Assembly (NCBI GenBank): GCA_947034885.2
Contig: OX344752.2
Location: forward strand, 9,920,001 to 9,984,000
Source: Thuidium tamariscinum
Lineage: Eukaryota > Streptophyta > Bryopsida > Hypnales > Thuidiaceae
DNA: 64,000 bases
Direction of reading: 5' to 3'
Below the pieces are notes generated by a model. It worked only from the letters and a program-made list of their open reading frames with translations, was not told the origin of the DNA and searched no databases. The stretch's first letter is position 1; each line of letters starts with the position of its first letter. Positions 33,715 to 44,870 of the stretch are shown piece by piece. A program made the position numbers and the translations under genes.

Positions 33715-36700
33715 AAAGGTATGTACAATGACTAAAAGTGTTTTATAAAAACTAAATCAAGGTTCATTCTATTATCCTATATATTTTTAGATAGATATTA
33801 GTAATGAAATTTAAAAAATACTAAAACAAAATCAACATGAATATGAACATGTAATACTAAAAATTTAATGTTATTTAATTAGTTTGTTAATATAATACGG
33901 ATGACTTTTTCAATCATCAAAACATTTTTCATTCACTTTTTATACCAATTTAAAGATCTCAATCATGCTCAATTTTTCTTAAATTACATTTGTGAAGAAA
34001 ACAATGTTCAAGTCTTTTGAATTTTGACAATAAATTTTTTTTCTAAGTTGAAGAAATTTTACTTGCAAGAAGAACTCAACATCATGTTTTAAAAATTTGC
34101 AAAGTAAAGACTAGGAAAGTTTTCCTTTTGGCTTAGTTGATGAATAATTGAAGTTCATATTCGAATTCTTATTGTCAAAAATATGTCATCAATTTGCATA
34201 TATTGATGGGATGTGCAGCACATTGTCAACAACAAAAGGATTTCTAGCCAACAACATCCATCATTACGGAAGTCAATATATAAAATTTATTGTTTGTTTA
34301 ATTGCTTATTTTGCTTGGAAGAAATTCAAACTTGAATAAATGTTTATAGTGTTTTGAACATGCACATTACAAGAAAATAAATGAATTTTTTTCATTTACT
34401 ATTGTAGCCAAAAAATTGACATATTGTAGCTTTAAAATTTATAGCTTTAGTCTCTAAATACTTGGTAGGCAATGAAATTGGCCATAAAATAAGATTTCCT
34501 TTCTTGTTCTCTAAAAAAAATCTATAGAAAATAAAAATTGATTTTCTTTAATTGTAATTGTGAAATTCTTTTGATATGATTTTTCATAATTATCTAAGTT
34601 TTTGTTAGTTTAAGGTACAAAAATTTCATTGGATAGAAACATTCAAGTTTTGAAATTTTTGGAAAAAAATAAAAATTAGGCAATTTCATGTTTCTTAGAA
34701 ATAACTTATAAAATAATTCTTATGACTTTGATACTTAAAACTAGTCAATAATTTAAGCCATATAAAGCAATGTCAAAATGATCATTCTACACCTTGAATG
34801 TACTAGTATGACATGTATCAATCTAAATTCTAAAATGAAAAATTTTAAGTATGTATATGGCGAATTTCATTAAAATGGTAGTATTCAATTAGTTTGATAC
34901 TTTTTACAATTTAGACTACACGGTTTGAAATCTAAATTTGTCATAAAATTTAAAATCTATATGTATCCTAAATGTTTGAAAATCTATACTAGTCATAGAT
35001 GTTAGTTATTAGTTCAAACCGCATGGTTAGAAAAATGGCATTTGAAATACCACCATTTTAACAAAATTTGCCATACACTGTCTTCCCAATCTAAACAAAT
35101 CCTAAAAGAAAATATGAATCCATTCAAGTTGAATTTTGAAGCCAAAACTAGTCATTTGTTCTACTAAATATAGTATCCATTAAAAACTCTCTTAGAAATT
35201 TATGTGTTAAAAGGATACATGTAAGTGCAAATTGTTGATGAATTGGATGAAAGCATAATTGAGTTGCCTATGGTCATACTATCATTCATAAATTTCCATT
35301 ATAGATTTCTATAACACAAAGCCAATGTATCCATCTTTATAAGATATAATTAAAACTAAGTTGTTGAAGTGTTTTTTTCAATAGGCATTGTGATTCTCTC
35401 TTTTTCTTCAATTTGAAATTATTTTTTAATTTAATTTCCTGTTTTATCTATTGGACTTAATTTCTATATCAAATAGTCATTGCAAAATTTAATTGAAAGA
35501 CAAATTGGAAATAAAATCAATCTTTGCATACTATTTGACTATCTATACTGAAATTTTAAAATGTCCATCAACCAAATTTCAAATTCAAAGTGGTCTTTTA
35601 ATTTTTCTAGGCTTAAAAATATTAGGTTAATAAAATAGGTGTAATAAATCAAGTAGGTACTAAAGTAATTGAAATGAATATAAAACAATCTTTTATTAAG
35701 ATTATTTGTAATCTCATGCTTAGAATTATAGATCAAGAAGTTGAAATACATTAAGAAAAATCAACAAAGTTTCTCTTAGGATAAGGTAGTTTTTTTATTT
35801 CCATTTCAAAAATGTTGGATTCCAACCATTCAAAGAGGAGAGAGAAAGGCACATTCACCTACACGTGCTAACTAAAGATATAAATCAACCAAACATTTAT
35901 CATTTTCATTTATTTCCGTTTTGTTTGTTCACAATTCCATCCTTTTATTGACCTTTCTCTATTAATGAAAAGGCCAAAATTTTGAACTTGCATCCCTTTT
36001 GCAATCCTTATACATATATCCAAAGCTTCTACAATTGCACAACCAATGTTCTTTTCCAATGTCAAACTCTAATAACACAACAAATATAATCACACATGAA
36101 CTACTTCAACTTAATGTGAATTCAAGCCAATGTGGTGCCAAATAAACCTTAGATTTTATCACTTGCAATGGATAGTTCATCTTGATTGAGTTTGAAGCTC
36201 AATGCAGAAATTCAAATAAACATGAGTACTCTATTCTTTTGATGCTGAATTATTGGAAAAATTAGGGATTTGGAAAGATATCACGCAATAATTGTGCAAA
36301 AGATATATGTTTGAGATACTTGTTTGAATCTACAACCTTTGATTGTTACTTTGAATTGAATCGATAAAGATTTATTTTACAGTAATTTTCACTATGAATC
36401 TCTAATATTAAAAGTTCTTTTCGAGGAAGATTTGATATAAATTAACTCAAAAGTGAGGGTGAATATATTGCATAAGAACAACACTTTGTAACAAATCAAT
36501 AAAGTATCCATCAATATCACCCAACAATTTTACGTAGTAATCAAGGGACAAGACTCATAAGTGGAAATCACAAGAACTTGAATATTTAAAGGCAAATACA
36601 ATGCACAATATATTCAATTTCAAGGCAAGCTCTATACACCAAGTTCTTGATTGATTTTGACATTCTAGTTTTATTTATTTTCCATTGTATGTAGTTAAGG

Positions 36701-36780
36701 AAAATAATATTAGAATGATTACTTGCTATTGAATCTAATACAATTAAATATTGTATAAAAATCTTGTTGGATTGAAAAAT
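33715..36780. other. AT-rich intergenic DNA
   Basis: About 3 kb without recognisable genes or element ends. Frames above 60 codons (34148-34339 plus; 35539-35751 minus) are Phe/Ile/Tyr/Lys-rich and look like chance readings of AT-rich DNA. Confidence 0.5.
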
Positions 36781-36954
36781 GATATGATGTGGATGCAGTG
36801 GTGTCGGGCGGTGAGCGTGGTGCCAACATTCAAGGCCCCTGTAGAGCCTCCAATAAAGCCATCAAAGCCAAAACATGTGATCATTCCATGGGGGAAAATC
36901 CCACTCATTCCCAAAGGCCTGGAGAGGCAAACCATTGAGCAAGAGGTTCTTTAA
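36781..36954 (+). CDS. Possible upstream exon of the docking-complex-like gene
   Basis: A short GC-richer island in AT-rich DNA reads VSVVPTFKAPVEPPIKPSKP, KHVIIPWGKIPLIPKGLERQ, TIEQEVL. The proline-rich, ordered sequence and its base composition suggest an exon. It lies 1.1 kb upstream of the coiled-coil exons on the same strand and ends in a coil-like LERQTIEQE. The only donor near the end (GAG/GTTCTT) is weak, and the join to 38050 is not proven. It could belong to an unrelated gene. Confidence 0.4.
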   Translation, partial: DMMWMQWCRAVSVVPTFKAPVEPPIKPSKPKHVIIPWGKIPLIPKGLERQTIEQEVL

Positions 36955-38049
36955 AATCTAATATAATTTCTATCTATAACAATTTAGGTTTTCAAGGTTC
37001 TAAATTTAAATATTTGATCTTAATACATTTGGTCTCTTTAGTTGATTAGGAAAATAATATGGTAGCTAAAACAACTTTTTTCATCAGATTTGATCAAACT
37101 TAATAGCATCTTTCAAAACATGGTTATTCACAAGAATCTTGTTTTTACTTTGTAGTTCTCTTTTTTACTGAAAAATAAATTTTAGTGATTATAGCAATCA
37201 TTTTTAGGAATATTGTATTGTTTGACTTATTATTTAGCTCATCACATTCTTGAGTTTTATAATACTATCCAATATAAACAATCTTTTTGCATATAAGGAT
37301 TGATCATTTTGCATGCAATTATAACTTATTAGATTTGTAATTTATTTTGACCATTTTATTCATTAATATGGTAGTATAAATATTTCCATTCCAAAAATAG
37401 CCTTTCAATTCTTCCAAGAATGATATAGATCCACCCAATGAATGTTAGCTTTTGGGTAAAGAAAAATTTACTAACAATGCTTATACATGCATTAATTTTT
37501 TTTATTCATGCAAATATATGTAATATCTATTTAAAAAAGATTTGTTTCTAAGCTATATAACATTAGAAGAAATCAACACATTGCTTCTAATTGATGCTTT
37601 TGTGTTTGATCTAGTATAATTGTATTTCAAATGAAACAAATTCAACACAACTATTTTTTGAGTAATGTAGAAACTTTGTTACATTGGGCCCAATTGTATT
37701 AGATTTAATATAAAACCATTACTTAGACAAGCATTTGGAATGTGTTAATTTCTTTTACTAATGTAAATAAAGAGTCTATAATTTGTACAAAACCAAGACA
37801 TTAAGGTCCACCAAACGTAACCCATCTACAAACACTTATTGCCTTTGTAATTTACTCCAAAGCATTTTAGATTGAAAAGATTACATCCACCTATAAAATG
37901 CTTAGTTTAAATGGTTTACCTTCCATGATTTTTGTTTAAAAAGCAAACATCTAATACTTGAATCAATTTTTGAGGTTAGGCTTCCATATGCATATGTAAA
38001 AAATATCACTCTATACTTGGATTGACTTTTTAAGCATATTGCAATGTAG

Positions 38050-40645
38050 ATGATGAGGTTGCATTTTACATATCGAAAGATGGAGGCAAGTCAACGCCAT
38101 TTCCATGAAGAAAGTGAACTTGTATTACGAAGACAAAAATCAATGTTAGAAACTTTGCAATTTGATAATAAGATGACACAAGACAAAATTGATTTATTTT
38201 ATCCAGAGGTACCTAATTTTTATTGGGTAATAGTTAAACTAAAAAACTTTGTAACTAATATACTTTTTTTACTTGATTTTCAGTAAATTTATAAATATTT
38301 TTAATTATTTGTTAGGATTATGCCGAAGAAATGAGGAGGTTGAATGCAGAGTGTGCTATGTGGATTGAAAAAATTGAATCAGAAGTTAAACGAGTAGAAG
38401 AACTTGAGAATGCAACTCATACTTTGTATGATGATGAATATAGTTCCAAAAAGACAATGGGAGGTGTCAATGCTAGTAGAGAGCATAGCCAAGCAACCCA
38501 AATTCACATTCACATTTTAGAAAAACGAGTTTATAAGGTGCATATATCAAAAATAATTTATTTTTATTAGTATAAATCATTAGCTCTATATTTTTGAGCA
38601 CTTATGATCAAAGCATTTTATTCAAATTTAGAATTTAAACTTTATTAATAAAATCAATATAATTATAAAAACTAATATCTCATTATAAATAGGCAATGCA
38701 AGATCTTACAATGATTCAATGGCACAATAAATTGATGCAAGATGAAATGCATAGCTTACGAGTTGAACATGAGCTTTTTGAAGAATTGCATGCCAAAATG
38801 GAAATTGAGTTACAAGAATGTCAAGATGAAATGGATGATACAATTAATAAAAGCTATGAATTATACGATGAACGACATGACTATCACAAACTCATTTCAG
38901 GTCTTTTTTGTTGTAGTCAAATTCAAATATCCCATTATTGAATTTATATATATATAAAGAAGTTCATTAAATAGTGGCAATTTATATTTTATATTTTATA
39001 TTATATTTTGAAAAAGCCTAAATAAAAACTTTAGTTAAAGACTAAATTGCATTCATCAACTAAATATTTATGAAAAAAGTACATCCATTGAATGAATATA
39101 AGTAGTGGATATTAGAGATTTTGGAAATGATGGAAGAAGGTGATGCCTACACACGATGGCAAAACTATGGCACATGGATTGGTAGTGATGGAAGGCCCCT
39201 TGCTGAAACAGCACTTGCTAGTGAAAAAGAACGCACTGAAAGGCTAAAAAATAAGCGTCCCACTCTCCCTCTCACCAATGTAATGACAATTTCTTCATTA
39301 CATTCTTGAAAAATTGTAAAAATTCATCTTTTTTCAAGAATAGTAAGAATAAAGAATTCAAAAGTTCTAATAATCATGACATTCAATAAATGGCTAGTAC
39401 ATGCTTATTTCTTTACATATGTTATTCCAACTCAATTTGAAATAAAGCTATGGATATAGAATCTAGATTAATTTTGTAAAATGTTGAAGCAACTCTCTAC
39501 AAATGTTATGTTAGCTAACAATATAAAAAAAAATTCTTTTATATATAAATAGATTTACTACATATATAGAAGCTAAAATACTACCAATATATAATCAAGT
39601 TGAATCAATAAAATGTATGATACTACTTAGGCCATGGCTATTGTAGGAAGCAGATTTGAAGAAGATGTTTGTTCTAGAAGGCACAGAGGCTCGCCTCAAG
39701 TTTAGGTCAAAACCTCATACAAAGAAATACGAGCGTATGATTGAAGTGAAGGCATTTTTAAATACACAACAATTATTAGGGCTCCAAATAGAGAATGTGG
39801 ACCAAGTGTTGCCTATGTTGGTGGCTGCTCGTGAGCGCCATATCCAACTTGTTTGCGATGTTCAAATGCTTAATATTGTATGTATACTCTCTTCCAATCC
39901 ATTTATTATCTTGTCAATAAACACTATTGTATATGAAGGTGGGGTTGGTGGAAATTAATTGAAAACATTGATGCAAAAAAATTTGGAATTTAATTTAGAA
40001 TTTAATTTAGAATTTAATTCAAAATTTTGTAAAACTGTGATTTGGGAATCTATTAGTTTATTTTTATTTTTAAAATAGCAATTTGACAACTATGTGTTGA
40101 TCTAGCCTCATAAACATTTAGCTTAAAAAAATTCATTTTAATTACCACCCAAACAACTATGGTGAAGTGTCTCTTGCAAATAAATACCTCTGAAAAAATC
40201 AATAGTTGGAATTATTTGTATTTACTCCATGATGCATCATATCAAAGTTTCTACCTATATACAATGCTCTCTAAGAAATTTACTAAATTGAAGAATCTAA
40301 TAAGTAATGTAGTTCATGAATTATGACCCACAAATTCACTTAAAGAAAGAAATTCATACAAATAAGTCCAATAAAAATTATATTGATATATTATTGAATA
40401 TGCTTACCATATCTAATCCTCAATACAATCTCTTCTACAATTATAGATTGTATTGAAGTTACAATCACCTACTCATGCATACATGGATATATTTTGAATA
40501 TTGATGTAGGAAATAGAAGAAGCAATCCAATTCAAACTAGGTCGCTTTGCAGATGAAGATGATTGGGATCTTGCAGATACCAATGATTTTCTTGAAATTA
40601 TTCGCGAACTTAAACACCAAATCTTTATGGTTTTTAGAGAAGCGG
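38050..40645 (+). CDS. ODA1/CCDC63/CCDC114-like coiled-coil protein (axonemal docking complex family)
   Basis: Six exons with AG/GT borders and matching phases are visible: 38050-38208, 38316-38537, 38693-38900, 39116-39279, 39647-39877 and 40510 to about 40645. The translation is coiled coil throughout. YRKMEASQRHFHEESELVLR RQKSMLETLQ fits the family's first conserved block, and ILEKRVYK, WHNKLMQDEMHSLRVEHELF, EELHAKMEIELQEC and NKSYELYDERHD fit its second block (LEKR-x-KA, LR-x-E-x-x-x-F, KLE-x-ELQE, YEERD in algal and animal members). Those proteins anchor outer dynein arms on flagellar doublets, so the product should act in sperm flagella. The N-terminus is missing here (perhaps the exon at 36781). 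Read through, the last exon becomes Leu/Cys/Phe-rich and stops at 40861-40863; a donor GCGG/GTATAT at 40646 suggests that tail is intron. At least 365 residues are supported, against roughly 500-670 in the family. Confidence 0.78.
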
Positions 40646-40928
40646 GTATATTCATCTACAAAGTCCTCAAGAGTTGTTTCATTTATTTACTACTTTGCTT
40701 TTTATGTTTATCAAGTTATTCCATACTACCATTTACAACACTTCATCCTAATCAACATATCAACAAACTTGTTCAATACAAAGGTCTTCCAACCCTAATT
40801 CATAAAAACTTTCCAATGCCAAAAAATTCAATCAAGATCATACATTTGGTGAACGATTTTTAAATTCACTTGTGCATATCTATTGATGCACAATGGCACT
40901 CCCCAATACAGTTAACAAATGACTCAAA

Positions 40929-41579
40929 TCACCAACAAAGATATAAGTAACATTCTTGAACATCATTCAAAAAGGAATCCTTTCCAACCCCAAGAATATA
41001 TAATAGGCTCACCTCTTTGCCATTCCTCTCATCATTGAAACCTGCACAAAGAGAGTCCCAAAGAAAGGGAAGGACCTGTGGCAAACACTGGCCAAGAATG
41101 TTATGGATAAGGCAATACTCATAACATACCCATGCTGGAGATGTTGAAAATCTAACCATTCTACTGTGTTCCCATATGTAACATAAGGCATCAAATTCGA
41201 AAAGGGCGTCTACAAAAGCCCAGAAACTTGACAGGGTCAAGCTGGGTGGCGTGGTGTGGGTTTGTGCAGGGTGCTTGGGATGGGATCCTGATTTGGAGAA
41301 CAAAATCAGAGAAGGTGCAATTGAAGAGGATTCAACGTTAGAAGAAGCCATTTCCAAGCTTTTCGTGAAAACAGAGGAATTCATTGTCCAAATGTCTGCA
41401 CCCATAGGCTTTGGACCTGTCACACCCGAGGTCGTCTCTCCTCCTACTTCGGCTGACAGTGCTTCATCATGAAGCAACGCCCCCTTAACAAAGTGACAGA
41501 AAATATGGTCAGATGCTTGGTTTGACTTCAGAAATTGTATCACAAGATCCAGGAACGGATTTGGAGAGACGGAATGCAT
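40929..41579. other. Unidentified overlapping open frames on both strands
   Basis: The minus strand is open for 216 codons here, while a plus-strand frame from about 41182 to 41472 reads WDPDLENKIREGAIEEDSTL, EEAISKLFVKTEEFIVQMSA, PIGFGPVTPEVVSPPTSADS ASS and stop. The plus reading has the acidic, helix-like make-up of a real protein end and may be the last exon or a retrocopy of an unknown gene; the minus reading is probably its shadow. I recognise neither. Composition is GC-richer than the flanks. Confidence 0.3.
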
Positions 41580-42619
41580 CAGCTCTCAAGAGTTGGAAGG
41601 AAGGCCTAGACTCCAGTTGGACTCCAGTTCGAAGTGGGGGTCAGAAGAGGGGTGACATACCAGAGAGAAGAGGGACATAAATCTGGTTCTTCGCTGGAGC
41701 TGGCGAACATTAAAAATCTGTTTGTTCAATGTCCCACATCAATGGACACAGGACGACAGAAGAACTACAGACCCCCATAACTCGTAGAATACCTCTAATG
41801 TGACACAACTCTAGATAGAAACTGGAGTACTGCGTACAATTTTCATCACCACGATCATCCCCTGGCAAACGACGACAGATCAATGCCAAGAAATCCATTA
41901 GAGCGACTGCAGAACACAATATGCTTCAAGAAACGAATGAAATGCAATAGCACAGACCACCCTGCTTTGGGGTTTGGATTAATGAATTTTCTCCCTACAA
42001 GATTGACAATTTACATGAAACCAAGATGCTTTGAAGCAGCTAAGGTTATGCTGTGAAATAATAGCTTTTCGCACTGTACACTCAACAATTACAGATTTTT
42101 GACTGGTAAAAACTAGGGTTTCCTAGATTGTGGTATAAGACAATCAACAGGAGCAGAATGATCCTGCAATGATACCTGTCGCTTCAATCGTACATGACGA
42201 ACTCGGAAAAAAAAATGTTCTGTGACTGTCTTGATCAAGTGTTGTGCTGTGCATCCGGAGGAAGCTTTGTAATTGCATGCCCCTCTGATTGCTAATCCGC
42301 ACATTTTGGAATTCGCAGGAAAACCCTCTACTCGAGCAGCACGTGCCACTTCTCGAAGAGAGTCCAGGAAACTTGTCTGCTTGAGCAATCGTCATAGGGA
42401 CACACAAGCTAGCTCTCCTTGCAAGGGCAATATGCCATGGAGCCGTGGTTGTTCAAGCTGATTCAGATGACGTCCACTTCATTAATCCAGTTGCAGATGA
42501 GATCTGAAAGTTCGAGTTCGTGAATAAGCAGAGATGGCAATAATATGAATCTCCAGGGGAAAACCGAGTCCTTCCTTGAGTCACTCATTCCTTCCAAACG
42601 AGAAGTACTGTGATAATTA
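41580..42619. other. Downstream region of the GT47 gene
   Basis: GC-moderate DNA after the GT47 stop probably includes its 3' UTR (minus strand). Frames of 60-90 codons lie on both strands and conflict with each other. No domain is recognised. Confidence 0.4.
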
Positions 42620-44870
42620 TCAATGTGCGCTGGAGTGTTTGATATATGATCTGTCGAGTTTCGTTGACAAGCGATCAAATATTTGCCATGAGGCATCGCC
42701 CTTCACTAGTGGATCAGTGAACAGCATCGCACGCCGGTTTGCCTCCGTCCAAAGATTCCTCTGTATTGCAGTTAGATTTGTAGCCGCCACATTGAGGAGA
42801 ATCTTGTCGAGTTTAGGCACGTCGTGCTCACGGACACTCAATGAGATGTTACCCCAATCAATGACATGTGAATAAGGCAGGGTAATGTTGTCTGCGATGA
42901 TCACAGGGACACAGCCATAGGTAACAGCTTCAACAATCCGAGGACTCCACGGTGCCCAGCCCAAGGGGCACAAGCAAAACGTGGACCGAAGCAGCTCCTG
43001 CTGGTAATTTGCAGCTCGTTGCCGCTTCAAATAAAACAAGCGCTTGTTACGCGAGAACCTTTTGTACAAAACTGTCCTTATGCCCCTGCAAGAATGAGCA
43101 ACCCAAAATTAGCACAAACAGATAGTGCTCGTAACTCTCTGAAACAGATACCTGGCTACAAGACAATGAGGATTTCCAGAGTGCATATACCATATCCAAA
43201 AAATTGGAGCTAAAAATTTGATTCCACTCCTTCCAGTAATGACAAGACGGAAAAAGAAACATTCTCAGAGGTATTCGAAGGTCTAGACTGAGAATTGGTG
43301 ACTATAATGTTATTAAAACAAATCTTGAGGTTCTGCCTCATGCATCATAAAGAGGAAAAGTTTAACACAAGATTGATTGAGATACACACCTGCTGTAAAC
43401 CAAGCCACTAACGTTCTTGGGATTTATCTCCATTTTTCCTCTAAAGAAAGCAAATATACTTCGTTGCTGTCGCTCTGGGGGATCCTGGATGTAAGAAGCA
43501 GCTACTGAAGGCGAGATGTACGGGGGAATCTGTATGTGTTCTGCTGTTTGACAAGGATGGAAGCCTTGTACTCCAAAGGTCTGTAGAATTAGAGAATTAC
43601 GCATAAATTCAGGTATCCCATGTGCAATAGCCTGTGACTCCTGCATTCTCAACGAAGGAAAAAAATCCTAGTCAATGAGGGAAATACCGGCAATAATGCA
43701 TGATCGGTAAAGTCAGAAAATTTTTCACAAACACACAAGCCTTGGACGCTTTCGGAATCAGAGGAACCAATATCAAATAAGCTCTATATTTCTTTACAAG
43801 CGTCTACCGTCTACTGTACGACGGGAAAGAACAAAAGGATTTCAAGTCTCACCAGTGTATGAAAACAAGCACCATAGTCATGAGCGGCGACAAAAATGTG
43901 ATCTCTTCCACCGTTACGGTTCCAGAATTCCATCTTCGTGGACACATGTTTCACTGCTGCTTGCATGAGTTTAGACGCATGCCCAAGCCATGGAAAGCCA
44001 GTCTTCGGACTAAATTTACACGAGACATAAACAGGCATGAAAAAAAAATCGGCTTCATAGGGATCCAACGTCCTGATCGGACTTTTCAATAGAACTCTGT
44101 GAATGGCGACCTCCGCGGCAAATAAATGGCTGGAACAGCGTTCATCAACCAGCCAATCCTCATTGAACTTTGCTGGCAGATCGTATACATATATTCGCAT
44201 CGGTCCGTTGGTAAGGTTTAACGGATTAAACGGAGTGGAATCAAAACCTGAATAAATCCAAGGTCCACGATCAGAACATTGAGCCTTAACTACTCCAAAA
44301 CCCATTCTACCAACAGTGATGGAACTTCATGGACGAGTTGTCATCCACGGAACACGGTTCACCGATTACGGTTTCCAAACCCGCCCTCTTTGACTGAGAC
44401 ACAGTTCCCATTATTTTAGTATTATCAGTACTATTACAAAAACAGGATTAGCTTGAGACAAAGCAAACTGTGAGTAAGAAACACTCACTTGAAACGTTGA
44501 ACAGAGTGAAATGGTCGGATTTGAATTGCCACTCTGTATTGCTCTTTTCTCCCCCCGTGTTCTCATTAAGCGGATTGCTAGCTTGCCCGAATGGCAATCC
44601 CCGCAAGCTAATTCTCAGCGATGCCTCACTGCCAGGTCCTAAATTTTGGGTCGGCACTTCCATGGAGGCTGGAAGGATGAAGAGACACAAGGCGAAGAGG
44701 AAAAGGAACACGGAAATAGCTAACCACAACGAACGCGGCTTCTCCCAGTGTGAGTGCAAGGCCCCCGGTGCTTCATGTCTGTGATTCTTTGAGAAGGACG
44801 TCAACGCGCCATAGTTCGCAAGGTCTCTGCACCCATTGCTCTTCAGAACTCCCGAAACGCGATGCGCCAT
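42620..44870 (-). CDS. GT47 exostosin-family glycosyltransferase, IRX7/FRA8-like
   Basis: Four exons on the minus strand (44870-44489, 44289-43853, 43640-43390, 43085-42620) join in phase to give 511 residues. A 47-residue cytosolic tail precedes one membrane span (about 48-67), the usual type II anchor of a Golgi enzyme. The exostosin domain runs from about 157 (MRIYVYDLPAKFNEDWL) through HLFAAEVAIHRVLL, RTLDPYEADFFFMPVYVSC, FWNRNGGRDHIFVAAHDYGA CFHTL, LQTFGVQGFHPC, IPPYISPSV, FFRGKMEINPKNVSGLVYS to CLCPLGWAPWSPRIVEAVTY GCVPVIIAD (about 394-422). The motifs fit the clade of Arabidopsis FRA8/IRX7 and F8H, required for the reducing-end sequence of glucuronoxylan; a role in hemicellulose synthesis follows from the family, while the exact sugar transferred is not certain. 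Possible N-glycosylation sites (NLT, NVS, NIT, NLT) are present. All introns have GT/AG borders; the gene looks intact. Confidence 0.93.

Noticed and set aside
36744-36935. 63-codon minus-strand frame
   Set aside because: It is the antisense of the proline-rich plus-strand reading, which has the more protein-like content.
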